DNA of 36,415 bases from JALYGJ01 sp036558545 (GTDB taxonomy: Bacteria > Chloroflexota > Limnocylindria > Limnocylindrales > CSP1-4), in the NCBI GenBank assembly GCA_036558545.1, contig DATBFJ010000044.1, forward strand, positions 1 to 36,415. The letters run 5' to 3'. Of this stretch, positions 7,705 through 14,841 are shown one piece after another. The notes under the pieces are model-generated. The model saw nothing but the letters and a program-made list of their open reading frames with translations. It made no database searches and had not been told where the DNA came from. The position numbers and the translations under genes were made by a program. Every line of letters starts with the position of its first letter. Positions within the stretch are counted from its first letter, which is position 1.

Positions 7705-9230
7705 CCGGCCCAGCCGTCGTCCTTGGCCCGAGGGTTGACGCGATCGATCGCGTGCTGACGCCTGACGCACTCGACTTCCTTGGCCGCCTCGCGCGCGAAT
7801 TCGAGCCGCGGCGCCAGGCCAGCCTTGCAGCGCGCCGCGCCCGCGCGGCGCGCGTGGCAGCGGGCGAGCAGCTCGGCTATCTGGCCGAGACCGCGCACGT
7901 CCGGGATTCTTCCTGGCAGGTGGCTCCCGCACCGGCGGACCTCGACGATCGACGCGTCGAGATCACCGGTCCCGCCGAAGCAAAGATGATGATCAACGCG
8001 CTCAACTCTGGCGCGAAAGCCTTCATGGCCGACTTCGAGGACGCGCTCTCGCCGACCTGGGCGAATGTCGTCGGAGGCCAGGCTGCGCTGCAGGATGCGG
8101 TTCGCCGAACGCTCATTTTCATATCGCCCGAGGGCAAGGAATACCACCTCAACGAGGACCTGGCGACGCTCCTCGTCCGCCCTCGCGGATGGCATCTGGT
8201 CGAGCGTCACGTCGAGGTCGACGGAGCGCCGATCTCCGCTTCGCTCTTCGACTTTGCGCTGTATCTGCTGCACAACGGCGGCGAGCTGCTGCGCAGGGGA
8301 TCCGGCCCGTACTTCTACCTGCCCAAGATGCAGTCACATCTCGAGGCTCGGCTCTGGAACGACATTTTCGTGTGGGCACAGGACGTGGTCGGTGTGCCGC
8401 GCGGCTCGATCCGGGCGACCGTGCTGATCGAGACGATCTGGGCCGCTTTCGAGATGGAGGAGATCCTGTACGAGCTGCGTGAGCACGCCGCGGGCCTTAA
8501 TGCCGGCCGGTGGGACTACATCTTCTCGATCATCAAGGCCTACTCGTTTGATCCCTCGCGCTCGCTGTTGCCCGACCGCGCGCAGGTGACGATGGCCGTG
8601 CCATTCATGCGCGCGTATGCACAACTGCTGGTAAAGACATGCCACAAGCGGGGCGCACATGCCATCGGTGGGATGAGCGCGTTCATTCCCAACCGACGCG
8701 AACCTGAGGTGACACAGAACGCGCTGGCCAAGGTGCGTGAGGACAAGCAGCGCGAGTCAGGCGATGGCTTCGACGGTACGTGGGTAGCCCATCCAGATTT
8801 GGTCCCCGTCGCGATGGAGATCTTCGACGGCGTTCTGGGCGACCGACCGAACCAGAAGGATCGCCAGCGCGACGATGTGGTCGCGAACGCGGCGGATTTG
8901 ACGAACTTCGAAGTACCCGGCGGGCAAATTACGGAGGCCGGATTGGCGACGAACGTGTCGGTAGGAATCCGGTACATCGCATCGTGGCTCGATGGAGTGG
9001 GTGCCGCGGCGCTCGACAATCTCATGGAAGACGCCGCGACGGCCGAGATCTCCCGATCACAGGTGTGGCAGTGGGTCAAGACCGGCCATTTCACCCGCGA
9101 CCAGGTCCTCGCCGCGATCGAGCCGTGGCGTTCCCACGACGCGGACGCTGCAGCGCTCTTTGAACAGGTGGCCCTGTCAGACGACTTCGTCGAGTTCCTT
9201 ACCCTGCCGGCATACGCAGTTCTGGGTTAG
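7701..9230 (+). CDS. aceB: Malate synthase A
   Basis: A 509-residue malate synthase that condenses glyoxylate with acetyl-CoA to malate. Family segments are clear: KAFMADFEDALSPTW, YFYLPKMQSHLEARLW, ATVLIETIWAAFEMEEILYEL, GLNAGRWDYIFSIIK, KTCHKRGAHAIGGMSAFIP, and the C-terminal DAATAEISRSQVWQW with the catalytic aspartate region. The size matches the A form rather than the 720-residue G form. No isocitrate lyase is in the window; the gene lies in the xanthine dehydrogenase operon and faces the cyclic amidase. This suggests it uses glyoxylate released by ureide breakdown rather than acting in a classical glyoxylate shunt (inference). The start overlaps the previous stop (ATGA); its 3' end overlaps the convergent amidase by 4 nt. 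Confidence 0.93.
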   Translation: MTGPAVVLGPRVDAIDRVLTPDALDFLGRLAREFEPRRQASLAARRARAARVAAGEQLGYLAETAHVRDSSWQVAPAPADLDDRRVEITGPAEAKMMINALNSGAKAFMADFEDALSPTWANVVGGQAALQDAVRRTLIFISPEGKEYHLNEDLATLLVRPRGWHLVERHVEVDGAPISASLFDFALYLLHNGGELLRRGSGPYFYLPKMQSHLEARLWNDIFVWAQDVVGVPRGSIRATVLIETIWAAFEMEEILYELREHAAGLNAGRWDYIFSIIKAYSFDPSRSLLPDRAQVTMAVPFMRAYAQLLVKTCHKRGAHAIGGMSAFIPNRREPEVTQNALAKVREDKQRESGDGFDGTWVAHPDLVPVAMEIFDGVLGDRPNQKDRQRDDVVANAADLTNFEVPGGQITEAGLATNVSVGIRYIASWLDGVGAAALDNLMEDAATAEISRSQVWQWVKTGHFTRDQVLAAIEPWRSHDADAAALFEQVALSDDFVEFLTLPAYAVLG

Positions 9231-10609
9231 CGCCAGGTAAGTTGGCGTTCCTGGAACTGGCCGAATCCGCGACGGCCGACGAAGTGGCCGTCGCGGATCA
9301 CGTACTCACCGCGAACCAGCACCGATCTCACGATCCCAGAGGCGGCCATCCCCTCGTACGGCGTGTAATCACTCGTGTGATGCAACTCGGACTGGCTGAT
9401 CGTCCGACGTTCCTGCGGATCGAAAAGGACGAGATCCGCGTCCTTGCCAATTTCGATGGATCCCTTCGAGTTCAGGCCGAAGAGGCGCGCGGGCGTGGTC
9501 GACAGCAGGTCGACCATCCGCTCGACGGTGATGCGCCCGCGCTGAACACCTTCCGAGTAGACGACGGCGAGCAAAGTCTCGATTCCCGGCGCCCCGTTGC
9601 TGATCTCGGGAAAAGCTTGTCCCGTCAGCTTCTTCTCGATGGCCACGCGATCGGGGACATGGTCGGTCGCGACGAGATCCACGAGACCATCACGCAACGC
9701 TTCCCACACAGCGTCACGGTCTTCCACCGATCGGAGTGGCGGCGAGATCACGTACTTGGCACACTCGGCGTCCGCTGAGGTGTAGCGCGACTCGTCCAGG
9801 GCCAGGAAGTGCGGACACGTCTCGGCAAAGACGGGCTCGCCTGCGGCGCGCGCGCGGGCGATATTGGCCAGGGCCTCTCGACACGACACGTGCACGAAAT
9901 AGACAGGGGCGCCGGCCGCGCGCGCCAGCTCGATCGCATGATTGGTCCCGCGAGCCTCAACGTACGGCGGACGTGACTCGGCATGAAACCGAGGCTGCGT
10001 CTTGCCTCCTGCCAAGAGCCCGGTGATGTTCGCTTCGAGCGCCGCCTTGTCCTCACCGTGGATCTCCAGCAGCCCGCGGTGGTCGGCCGTGGCGCGAAGC
10101 GCCCGCACGAGCGCAAGCTCGGGCAACGCGAAGTCGTAAACCATGAACGCCTTGAAAGTCGGCACACCGGCACCGATCGCCGCAGGGATGTCGTGCTCGA
10201 GGTCGTGGTGGTGCGGTTGGAGTACGAGGCTGACGCCGTGGTCAACCGCGGCGTCGGACTGTGTTTGGCGCCGCCACGCGGCTACGTCGCCGGGCAGGGA
10301 TCCAGTGTGCTCAGCTCCCGTCCCGGGGTTGTTGAACGCCAGGAACGTCGTGGTGCCGCCGAACGCGGCGGCCACCGAGTCCTGGAAGAACCGATCGGGC
10401 TCATCGTCCGAGGCGACGCGTGTGTGAGTGTGGACGTCGATGACACCGGGCAAAACCAGCAGGCCTGCCGCGTCGACATCGCGCGCAGAGGAATCCGCGG
10501 GCAGCGACGGAGCGACGGCGGCTATGCGGCCCCCTGAAACTGCAACGTCAGCGGTGGAACGTCCGGTCGCCGAGACGACCGTGCCGCCGCGGATGATCAG
10601 CTCGGCCAC
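9227..10609 (-). CDS. Cyclic amidase: allantoinase or dihydropyrimidinase/hydantoinase
   Basis: A 460-residue amidohydrolase of the dihydropyrimidinase/allantoinase group, which opens cyclic amide rings. A complete binuclear metal site is present: His60 and His62 (DVHTH), Lys153 to be carboxylated (TFKAFMVYDF), His184 (LEIHGED), His240 (VHVS) and Asp316 (ATDH). The C-terminal region (TPARLFGLNSKGSIEIGKDADLV, SDYTPYEGM) fits the group. The sequence alone does not separate allantoinase from hydantoinase. The neighbours (urate oxidase, hydroxyisourate hydrolase and OHCU decarboxylase, which make allantoin) favour allantoinase. The GTG start overlaps the end of the GNAT gene by 13 nt, so it is the last gene of a three-gene operon with DUF3830 and GNAT. 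Naming it allB would go beyond the evidence. Confidence 0.83.
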   Translation of the reverse strand: MAELIIRGGTVVSATGRSTADVAVSGGRIAAVAPSLPADSSARDVDAAGLLVLPGVIDVHTHTRVASDDEPDRFFQDSVAAAFGGTTTFLAFNNPGTGAEHTGSLPGDVAAWRRQTQSDAAVDHGVSLVLQPHHHDLEHDIPAAIGAGVPTFKAFMVYDFALPELALVRALRATADHRGLLEIHGEDKAALEANITGLLAGGKTQPRFHAESRPPYVEARGTNHAIELARAAGAPVYFVHVSCREALANIARARAAGEPVFAETCPHFLALDESRYTSADAECAKYVISPPLRSVEDRDAVWEALRDGLVDLVATDHVPDRVAIEKKLTGQAFPEISNGAPGIETLLAVVYSEGVQRGRITVERMVDLLSTTPARLFGLNSKGSIEIGKDADLVLFDPQERRTISQSELHHTSDYTPYEGMAASGIVRSVLVRGEYVIRDGHFVGRRGFGQFQERQLTWR

Positions 10610-11163
10610 GAATAACGCTCGATGAACTCGTCCCAGATCGCCAGTGGCAGCTCCAGCTCGATCTCGTCGCGAATGGGGATTCCGTGCTCGCCGATCAGAC
10701 CGATCTCCGGCTTGAGGTCGCGCCGGGCGAGGGTGACAGCATCGCGATGGACCGCGACCAAAACGAAGCCGCGCCGCTGGTAGTAGCGAACAGCGTCGAC
10801 GTTGTCATTCGTCGAGATCAGCCAGAGGCGCTCCAGGTTGGCTTCGCGAGCTACCGAAACGCACGCTGCCAGCAATGCACTCGCCACACCCTGCCCCTGG
10901 GCCAGTGATTCGAGCGCAACGATCTCCATGGCGGACCCTTCGATCTCGTAGTTGGCGTAACCAAGCCAGTCGGGGCCCGAGTCGGATTCGGCTACGAAAC
11001 CGCGCGCCCCGCGCAGGTCGACGAGCCGGCCACGCGTAGCCATGCGCGTCGAGCCCCACGATTCCATGAGCACATCGACCATGCGCGGTCGGTCGGCATC
11101 GGTAAGGAGACGGATTCGGTTCAGCTCAGCTCCTCGATCGAAATGTCCTGCGCGCCGTCCCAC
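10597..11163 (-). CDS. GNAT family N-acetyltransferase
   Basis: A single-domain GNAT acyltransferase that moves an acyl group from acyl-CoA to an amine. The acetyl-CoA loop is GQGVASALL (Q/RxxGxG/A type), preceded by MEIVALESLAQ and followed by LISTNDNVDAVRYYQRRGF. The C-terminus has extra residues (EHGIPIRDEIELEL) often seen in this subgroup. A GTG at 11163 gives 188 residues but overlaps the upstream gene by 43 nt and adds an unusual Arg-rich leader. A CTG at 11124 overlaps the upstream TGA as CTGA, has GAGGAG 5 nt before it and gives 175 residues starting directly at the GNAT fold; I prefer that start. The substrate is unknown; the setting between DUF3830 and the cyclic amidase hints at a ureide or amino compound. 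Confidence 0.82.
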   Translation of the reverse strand: MGRRAGHFDRGAELNRIRLLTDADRPRMVDVLMESWGSTRMATRGRLVDLRGARGFVAESDSGPDWLGYANYEIEGSAMEIVALESLAQGQGVASALLAACVSVAREANLERLWLISTNDNVDAVRYYQRRGFVLVAVHRDAVTLARRDLKPEIGLIGEHGIPIRDEIELELPLAIWDEFIERYSWPS

Positions 11164-11561
11164 AGCACGCGACGGCCCATCTCGCGCAGCGCCTCTCTGA
11201 TCGAGTCGTAATCGGACTCGCCACCGGCGGAAACGATCGTGGCGAAATGATTGCCGGCTAGCTGGCCGAGCTTGGATGAGAAGGCGACGCCGCCATAAGC
11301 GATGAGGATCTCGCCCTCCGAGAGATCGCCGCTGTAGACGATGATCTCGCCGGGTGCTGGATGCGACGTGTGATTCTCGAAGCCGACCTGCAGCTTCTCG
11401 TCGCCGAACGGGATCCAGCAGCCCTCGCCACTCCAGCGGCAGTGGATCAGCCGCGATCGCAGCGGCAGCAGATCGCGGATCGCGGCGCAGGTCTCGGGTG
11501 CGTCAGGTTCCCATCGGGCAGTAAAGTTCAGGTCACCCACTCGGATCGACAGGTCTGTCAT
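11121..11561 (-). CDS. DUF3830 family cyclophilin-like protein
   Basis: A 146-residue protein matching DUF3830, a cyclophilin-like beta-barrel family without known activity. Recognisable segments are APETCAAIRDLLPLRS, HCRWSGEGCWIPFGD, APGEIIVYSGDLSEGEILI, YGGVAFSSKLGQ and LAGNHFATIV. The ATG at 11561 is chosen because it begins directly at the domain (MTDLSIRVG), has TACGCT 7 nt upstream, and avoids overlap with the divergent hydrolase; a longer start at 11618 would run into that gene. It is the first gene of an operon with the GNAT and cyclic amidase. A role in ureide metabolism is suggested only by position. Confidence 0.78.
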   Translation of the reverse strand: MTDLSIRVGDLNFTARWEPDAPETCAAIRDLLPLRSRLIHCRWSGEGCWIPFGDEKLQVGFENHTSHPAPGEIIVYSGDLSEGEILIAYGGVAFSSKLGQLAGNHFATIVSAGGESDYDSIREALREMGRRVLWDGAQDISIEELS

Positions 11562-11568
11562 GGCGCGC

Positions 11569-11574
11569 AGCGTA
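11569..11574 (-). promoter_or_regulatory. Predicted -10 element TACGCT of the DUF3830-GNAT-amidase operon
   Basis: On the minus strand TACGCT is followed by 7 nt and the ATG at 11561, with no Shine-Dalgarno sequence, consistent with leaderless transcription. It lies inside the 25 bp between the two divergent starts (11561 and 11587). Confidence 0.4.
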
Positions 11575-11586
11575 GCGAGGCACACG

Positions 11587-11907
11587 GTGGTCGACCAGCC
11601 AACGATCTCGACCCACATTCTTGATACCGAACGCGGCGTCCCGGCCGAGGGCGTCCACGTTCTGCTGTACCACGTGGCCCCCGGCGGAGACCGTGAGGTC
11701 GGCCGCGGCGTTACGGATAACGACGGCAGAATTCGCCGCCTTCTCGAGACGAACCTGGAGCGCGGCGACTATCGCATCGAATTCCGCGTTGACGGCACGT
11801 TCTTCGTCAGGGTAGCGATGGCCTTTCGTGTGACCGATCCAACGCGGAATTACCACGTGCCCCTGCTGATAGCGCCGTACTCGATCGCAAGCTACCGCGG
11901 CAGCTGA
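11587..11907 (+). CDS. uraH: 5-hydroxyisourate hydrolase
   Basis: A 106-residue transthyretin-related enzyme that hydrolyses 5-hydroxyisourate, the product of urate oxidase, to OHCU. The N-terminal histidine lies in ISTHILDTERGVPA, the conserved arginine in GDYRIEFRVDG, and the C-terminal signature YHVPLLIAPYSIASYRGS ends with the family's YRGS. These make up the active site of the tetramer. The GTG at 11587 is preferred: it has GAGG 6 nt upstream and gives the usual short N-terminus. An ATG at 11560 would add nine residues and overlap the divergent DUF3830 start. It opens the operon with OHCU decarboxylase, methyltransferase and urate oxidase. Also called pucM or hiuH. Confidence 0.93.
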   Translation: MVDQPTISTHILDTERGVPAEGVHVLLYHVAPGGDREVGRGVTDNDGRIRRLLETNLERGDYRIEFRVDGTFFVRVAMAFRVTDPTRNYHVPLLIAPYSIASYRGS

Positions 11908-11919
11908 GGAACTGCCGCA

Positions 11920-12387
11920 GTGCGCGCGGCGCGCGAGACGCTGAAAGATTTGTTCGAGGGCGCGCCGCGCTTCATCGACCGTCTGGCGGAGATGGACGCT
12001 GACTCCTGGGACGACCTCTTCTACCAGGCCGAGTGGACGGCACTGACGATGCCCGAAGGTGAGCAGATCGAGCTGCTCAACTCGCATCCGCGGATCGGCG
12101 CCGCGCCCGCCACGGTTTCGGCGGCGTCTTTTCGAGAGCAGGGCTACGACAGCGATCCTGGCACGGCCGCCCAGCAGGAACGGCTCGACGAGCTGAATGA
12201 CGAGTACGAGGGCCGCTTTGGGTTTCGCTTCGTCGTCTACGTGAAGGGCCGAACTCGCGCGGAGATCGCCGAAGTCATGGAGGATCACCTTGACGCGGAT
12301 CGGACGGCCGAAAAAATGCGAGCGCTGCGTGACGTGATCGCGATCGCAAGGTCGCGCGCGGCGAAGCTCGCTCAGGAGGAGTCGTGA
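11920..12387 (+). CDS. uraD: OHCU decarboxylase
   Basis: A 155-residue all-helical enzyme that converts 2-oxo-4-hydroxy-4-carboxy-5-ureidoimidazoline to S-allantoin. The catalytic His lies in NSHPRIGA, the Glu in SFREQGYDS, and FGFRFVVYVKGRTRAEI is the conserved core helix. The HPRIG variant is the form common in actinobacterial-type enzymes. The GTG start lies 12 nt after the hydrolase stop, with GAGGA upstream; its stop overlaps the next start (GTGA). Together with the flanking hydrolase and urate oxidase it completes the urate-to-allantoin pathway. Confidence 0.9.
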   Translation: MRAARETLKDLFEGAPRFIDRLAEMDADSWDDLFYQAEWTALTMPEGEQIELLNSHPRIGAAPATVSAASFREQGYDSDPGTAAQQERLDELNDEYEGRFGFRFVVYVKGRTRAEIAEVMEDHLDADRTAEKMRALRDVIAIARSRAAKLAQEES

Positions 12388-13064
12388 CCGCGCGCGATCC
12401 GTATGCGCCGCTCAAGGAACGTGCCTGGAAGGAAGTCGCGGAAGTCGACGACCGCCTGGCACGCGGCGAAATCGGTGAGGACGAGTGGTTCGCCGCGATG
12501 TCCGAGATGGTCACCGGGCCGTACCTCAACGCGCTAACACCATGGGCCGGCTCGGGCAAATCTGGGACAGCGGCCGACTGGGAGTACTCGCGCAGTCATG
12601 TCGCGCACGCAATCGACAGGCCTGGGTCGTTTCTCGACATTGGCTGTGCCAACGGCTACATGCTCGAGTGCCTGCCGCGCTGGTCGCAACATCCGCTGAC
12701 CCTGTACGGCCTCGACATCTCGCCGAAGCTCGTCGAGCGCGCTCGTGATCGACTCCCAGGCTTGGCGGGCCAGCTATTCGTGGGCAATGCGCTGACCTGG
12801 CAGTCGGGCGTCCGATTTGACTTCGCTCGCACCAACCTCGACTACGTGCCAGCCCATCGCAAGAGGGCGCTTGTCGAGAATTTGCTGTCGCAGGTCGGTC
12901 GACTGATCATCGGTGTCTTCAACGAGCAATTGGATGAACGTCCAACCGAGCGGCTCGTCGCCAGCTGGGGTTATCAAATTGCCGGCCGCAGCGAGCGACA
13001 CAACCTGCGCAAGACACAGGTTGACTACAGGGTGTTCTGGGTGGACAGCGAGGAGAGAGGGTGA
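12384..13064 (+). CDS. Class I SAM-dependent methyltransferase, substrate unknown
   Basis: A 226-residue methyltransferase. SAM-binding motif I is FLDIGCANGYML (about residues 83-94), followed by LYGLDISPKLVERAR (motif II) and a later NLDYVP segment. An N-terminal extension of about 80 residues is rich in charged helices and contains AAMSEMVTGPYLNALTPW. The GTG start overlaps the decarboxylase stop (GTGA) and its own stop overlaps the urate oxidase start (GTGA), so it is translationally locked between two purine enzymes. No methylation step is part of known urate degradation. It may act on a urate-derived or side product, or be a passenger; the sequence does not decide. Confidence 0.82.
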   Translation: MTARDPYAPLKERAWKEVAEVDDRLARGEIGEDEWFAAMSEMVTGPYLNALTPWAGSGKSGTAADWEYSRSHVAHAIDRPGSFLDIGCANGYMLECLPRWSQHPLTLYGLDISPKLVERARDRLPGLAGQLFVGNALTWQSGVRFDFARTNLDYVPAHRKRALVENLLSQVGRLIIGVFNEQLDERPTERLVASWGYQIAGRSERHNLRKTQVDYRVFWVDSEERG

Positions 13065-13990
13065 AGGCAGAGATCTACTACGGCAAGGCCGACGTCGCGA
13101 CGTACCGCACGTACGGGACGCCGCTGGAGGGCGTAACGCCGATTCCAGAATCGTCGTTCCACGGCAGATCCAACACTCTCCTCGGAGCGAGCATCGAGGT
13201 CCAGGTCCTGGGCACCGCCTTCATGGCGGCGTACACCCAGGGCGATAACAGACTCGTCGTGGCCACGGACACGATGAAGAACTTCATCCACCGCGAATCG
13301 CTCGCATTCTCCGGCGCGACGCTCGAGGAGTGGCTCGGATTCATCGGCCGGCGATTCCTTGAAACCTACCCGCACATGGAGCGGCTGCGCGTTTCCGGAG
13401 TCGAGATTCCCTTCGAGCCAGCAGTCATTCCCTCTTCTGATGGCGACGGCTGGGATGCATCCGACGTTGTGTTCGAGCGCCAGCACGGCGACCGATCAAC
13501 CGCGGCACTCGAGCTCGACCGCACGGGGGACGGCGAAATCGTCGTGACCGACTTACGCGCCGCACGCGTGGGCCTGCAGATGATGAAGGTCACGGGTTCG
13601 GCCTTTGCCGACTTCGCGCGAGACTCGTACACGACGCTGCCGGAGCGCAAGGATCGGCCGCTCTACATCCATCTCGACGTGGGTTGGAAATATTCATCGC
13701 CGTCGATCGGGCTCGAGCCTTCGCACTCTTCGTACGTTGCCGGTGAGCAGGTCGCCGACCTGGTCGGGACGGTGTTCCACCGGTTCGTGTCGTTGTCGAT
13801 CCAGCATCTGGTGAACGAGATCGGAGTTGCGATGCTCGATCGCTGGCCGCAGCTGTCGGAGGTGTCGTTCGAGGGCCAGAACCGGCTCTGGGATCTATCC
13901 GTCACGTCAGAGACGGATGAGCGTGTCAAGGTCTACTGCGACCCGCGGCCTCCCTACGGCCGCATCGGCCTCGTCCTTCGCCGCGACTAG
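13061..13990 (+). CDS. uox: Factor-independent urate oxidase (uricase)
   Basis: A 309-residue cofactor-free urate oxidase that converts urate and O2 to 5-hydroxyisourate and H2O2. Both tunnelling-fold repeats are seen. Key residues include Lys9 (YYGKADV), Thr69-Asp70 in ATDTMKN, and FVSLSIQHLV with the substrate-binding Gln. The length fits bacterial enzymes. The GTG start overlaps the methyltransferase stop (GTGA), placing it last in the operon that begins with hydroxyisourate hydrolase. The enzyme directly uses the product of xanthine dehydrogenase. No peroxide-removing enzyme lies next to it. Also called pucL. Confidence 0.94.
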   Translation: MKAEIYYGKADVATYRTYGTPLEGVTPIPESSFHGRSNTLLGASIEVQVLGTAFMAAYTQGDNRLVVATDTMKNFIHRESLAFSGATLEEWLGFIGRRFLETYPHMERLRVSGVEIPFEPAVIPSSDGDGWDASDVVFERQHGDRSTAALELDRTGDGEIVVTDLRAARVGLQMMKVTGSAFADFARDSYTTLPERKDRPLYIHLDVGWKYSSPSIGLEPSHSSYVAGEQVADLVGTVFHRFVSLSIQHLVNEIGVAMLDRWPQLSEVSFEGQNRLWDLSVTSETDERVKVYCDPRPPYGRIGLVLRRD

Positions 13991-14158
13991 CACCAATCTG
14001 CCCTAATCCTCGCTGTGGGAGCGCTATGTGCAGTCCGATCGTCTGAACGGTGCGAATCCTGCTTCTCTGAGTCGTTTCTGAGCGTGAGCGCGCGGCTAAT
14101 CGGTCAGAGCCCGCGTCGAATCGGCTATGTGGTCGACTTAGTGCTCTCCCGTCGAGAA

Positions 14159-14728
14159 TTAGTCCAACTTGGCCAGGTCTCCGGGGGTGTCGATGTCGCG
14201 ATTGGTGCCCGGAACGTCGACATATGTGACGAGGTTCGGGTAAGCACTGAAGACCTGCGAGAACCCCCGGTCGCCTTCGATACGCGCGGCAAGTTGCCAC
14301 GTCGATCGGTCCAGCACGACAGGATTGCCCGGCCTGCCGTCGAAACGAGGCACGACGATCTGGCCAGCGGCGGCGAGCACGACACGAAGCTGATCAACCG
14401 TCAGGAAGGGCTCATCGCCGAGGAGCACGACGACCCGCTGAATGGCGTTCAGACGCAGTAACGTCCATAGACCGGTCTTGACTGAACTGGCCAAACCCTG
14501 CTCTGGGGTGTAGTTGCGGACGCGAAGCTCGTCGCGCCAGCGGCAGTTGGCCTCGATCACCTCCGCTTCTCTACCCAGGACGATCACGACGCGCGACAGA
14601 TCGGCGGCCGCGGCGAGATCGAGAACATGCTGGAGCATCGGCTTGCCGTCTATCGGCGCCAGCAGCTTGCGACCGCCGAAGCGCGTGCCAAGCCCCGCGG
14701 CGAGGATCAATCCGGCAGTCGACTCCAC
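14159..14728 (-). CDS. Molybdenum cofactor nucleotidyltransferase (MocA/PucB-like)
   Basis: A 189-residue MobA-like NTP transferase. The nucleotide-binding loop LILAAGLGTRFGGRKLL is at the N-terminus, followed by VVIVLG, the metal-binding LLGDEPFLTVDQL and RPGNPVVLD. Such proteins attach CMP to molybdopterin for the xanthine oxidase family; in Bacillus the equivalent PucB is encoded with xanthine dehydrogenase. The genomic setting therefore fits maturation of the dehydrogenase at 2581-6373. The GTG start has TATCTT 7 nt upstream. The sulfite-oxidase-like enzyme at 32726 normally needs no dinucleotide cofactor, so it is a less likely client. A CTP versus other NTP preference is not visible here. 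Confidence 0.83.
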   Translation of the reverse strand: MESTAGLILAAGLGTRFGGRKLLAPIDGKPMLQHVLDLAAAADLSRVVIVLGREAEVIEANCRWRDELRVRNYTPEQGLASSVKTGLWTLLRLNAIQRVVVLLGDEPFLTVDQLRVVLAAAGQIVVPRFDGRPGNPVVLDRSTWQLAARIEGDRGFSQVFSAYPNLVTYVDVPGTNRDIDTPGDLAKLD

Positions 14729-14735
14729 GACAACG

Positions 14736-14741
14736 AAGATA
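14736..14741 (-). promoter_or_regulatory. Predicted -10 element TATCTT for the MocA-like gene
   Basis: TATCTT on the minus strand is followed by 7 nt and the GTG at 14728, the recurrent leaderless spacing in this window. The surrounding gap to the TrmB gene end at 14842 is 113 bp, so a separate promoter is plausible. Confidence 0.42.
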
Positions 14742-14841
14742 TATCGCGCCCAGGCTGTTTTCAGATGTGCATCGCAGCCGAACGCAGGATCGTGGACGTG
14801 CGGGCGCCAGGGGGCCCGGCGCGGCCATGTTGTCCCTGAAC

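Noticed and set aside
13991..14158. Possible small RNA or gene in the gap after urate oxidase
   Set aside because: No ribosome site, conserved motif or strong hairpin with a T-run was seen; it is a convergent gap.
14015..14461. Plus-strand frame of 148 residues opposite the MocA-like gene
   Set aside because: The minus-strand protein has clear nucleotidyltransferase motifs; this frame has none and is a shadow.
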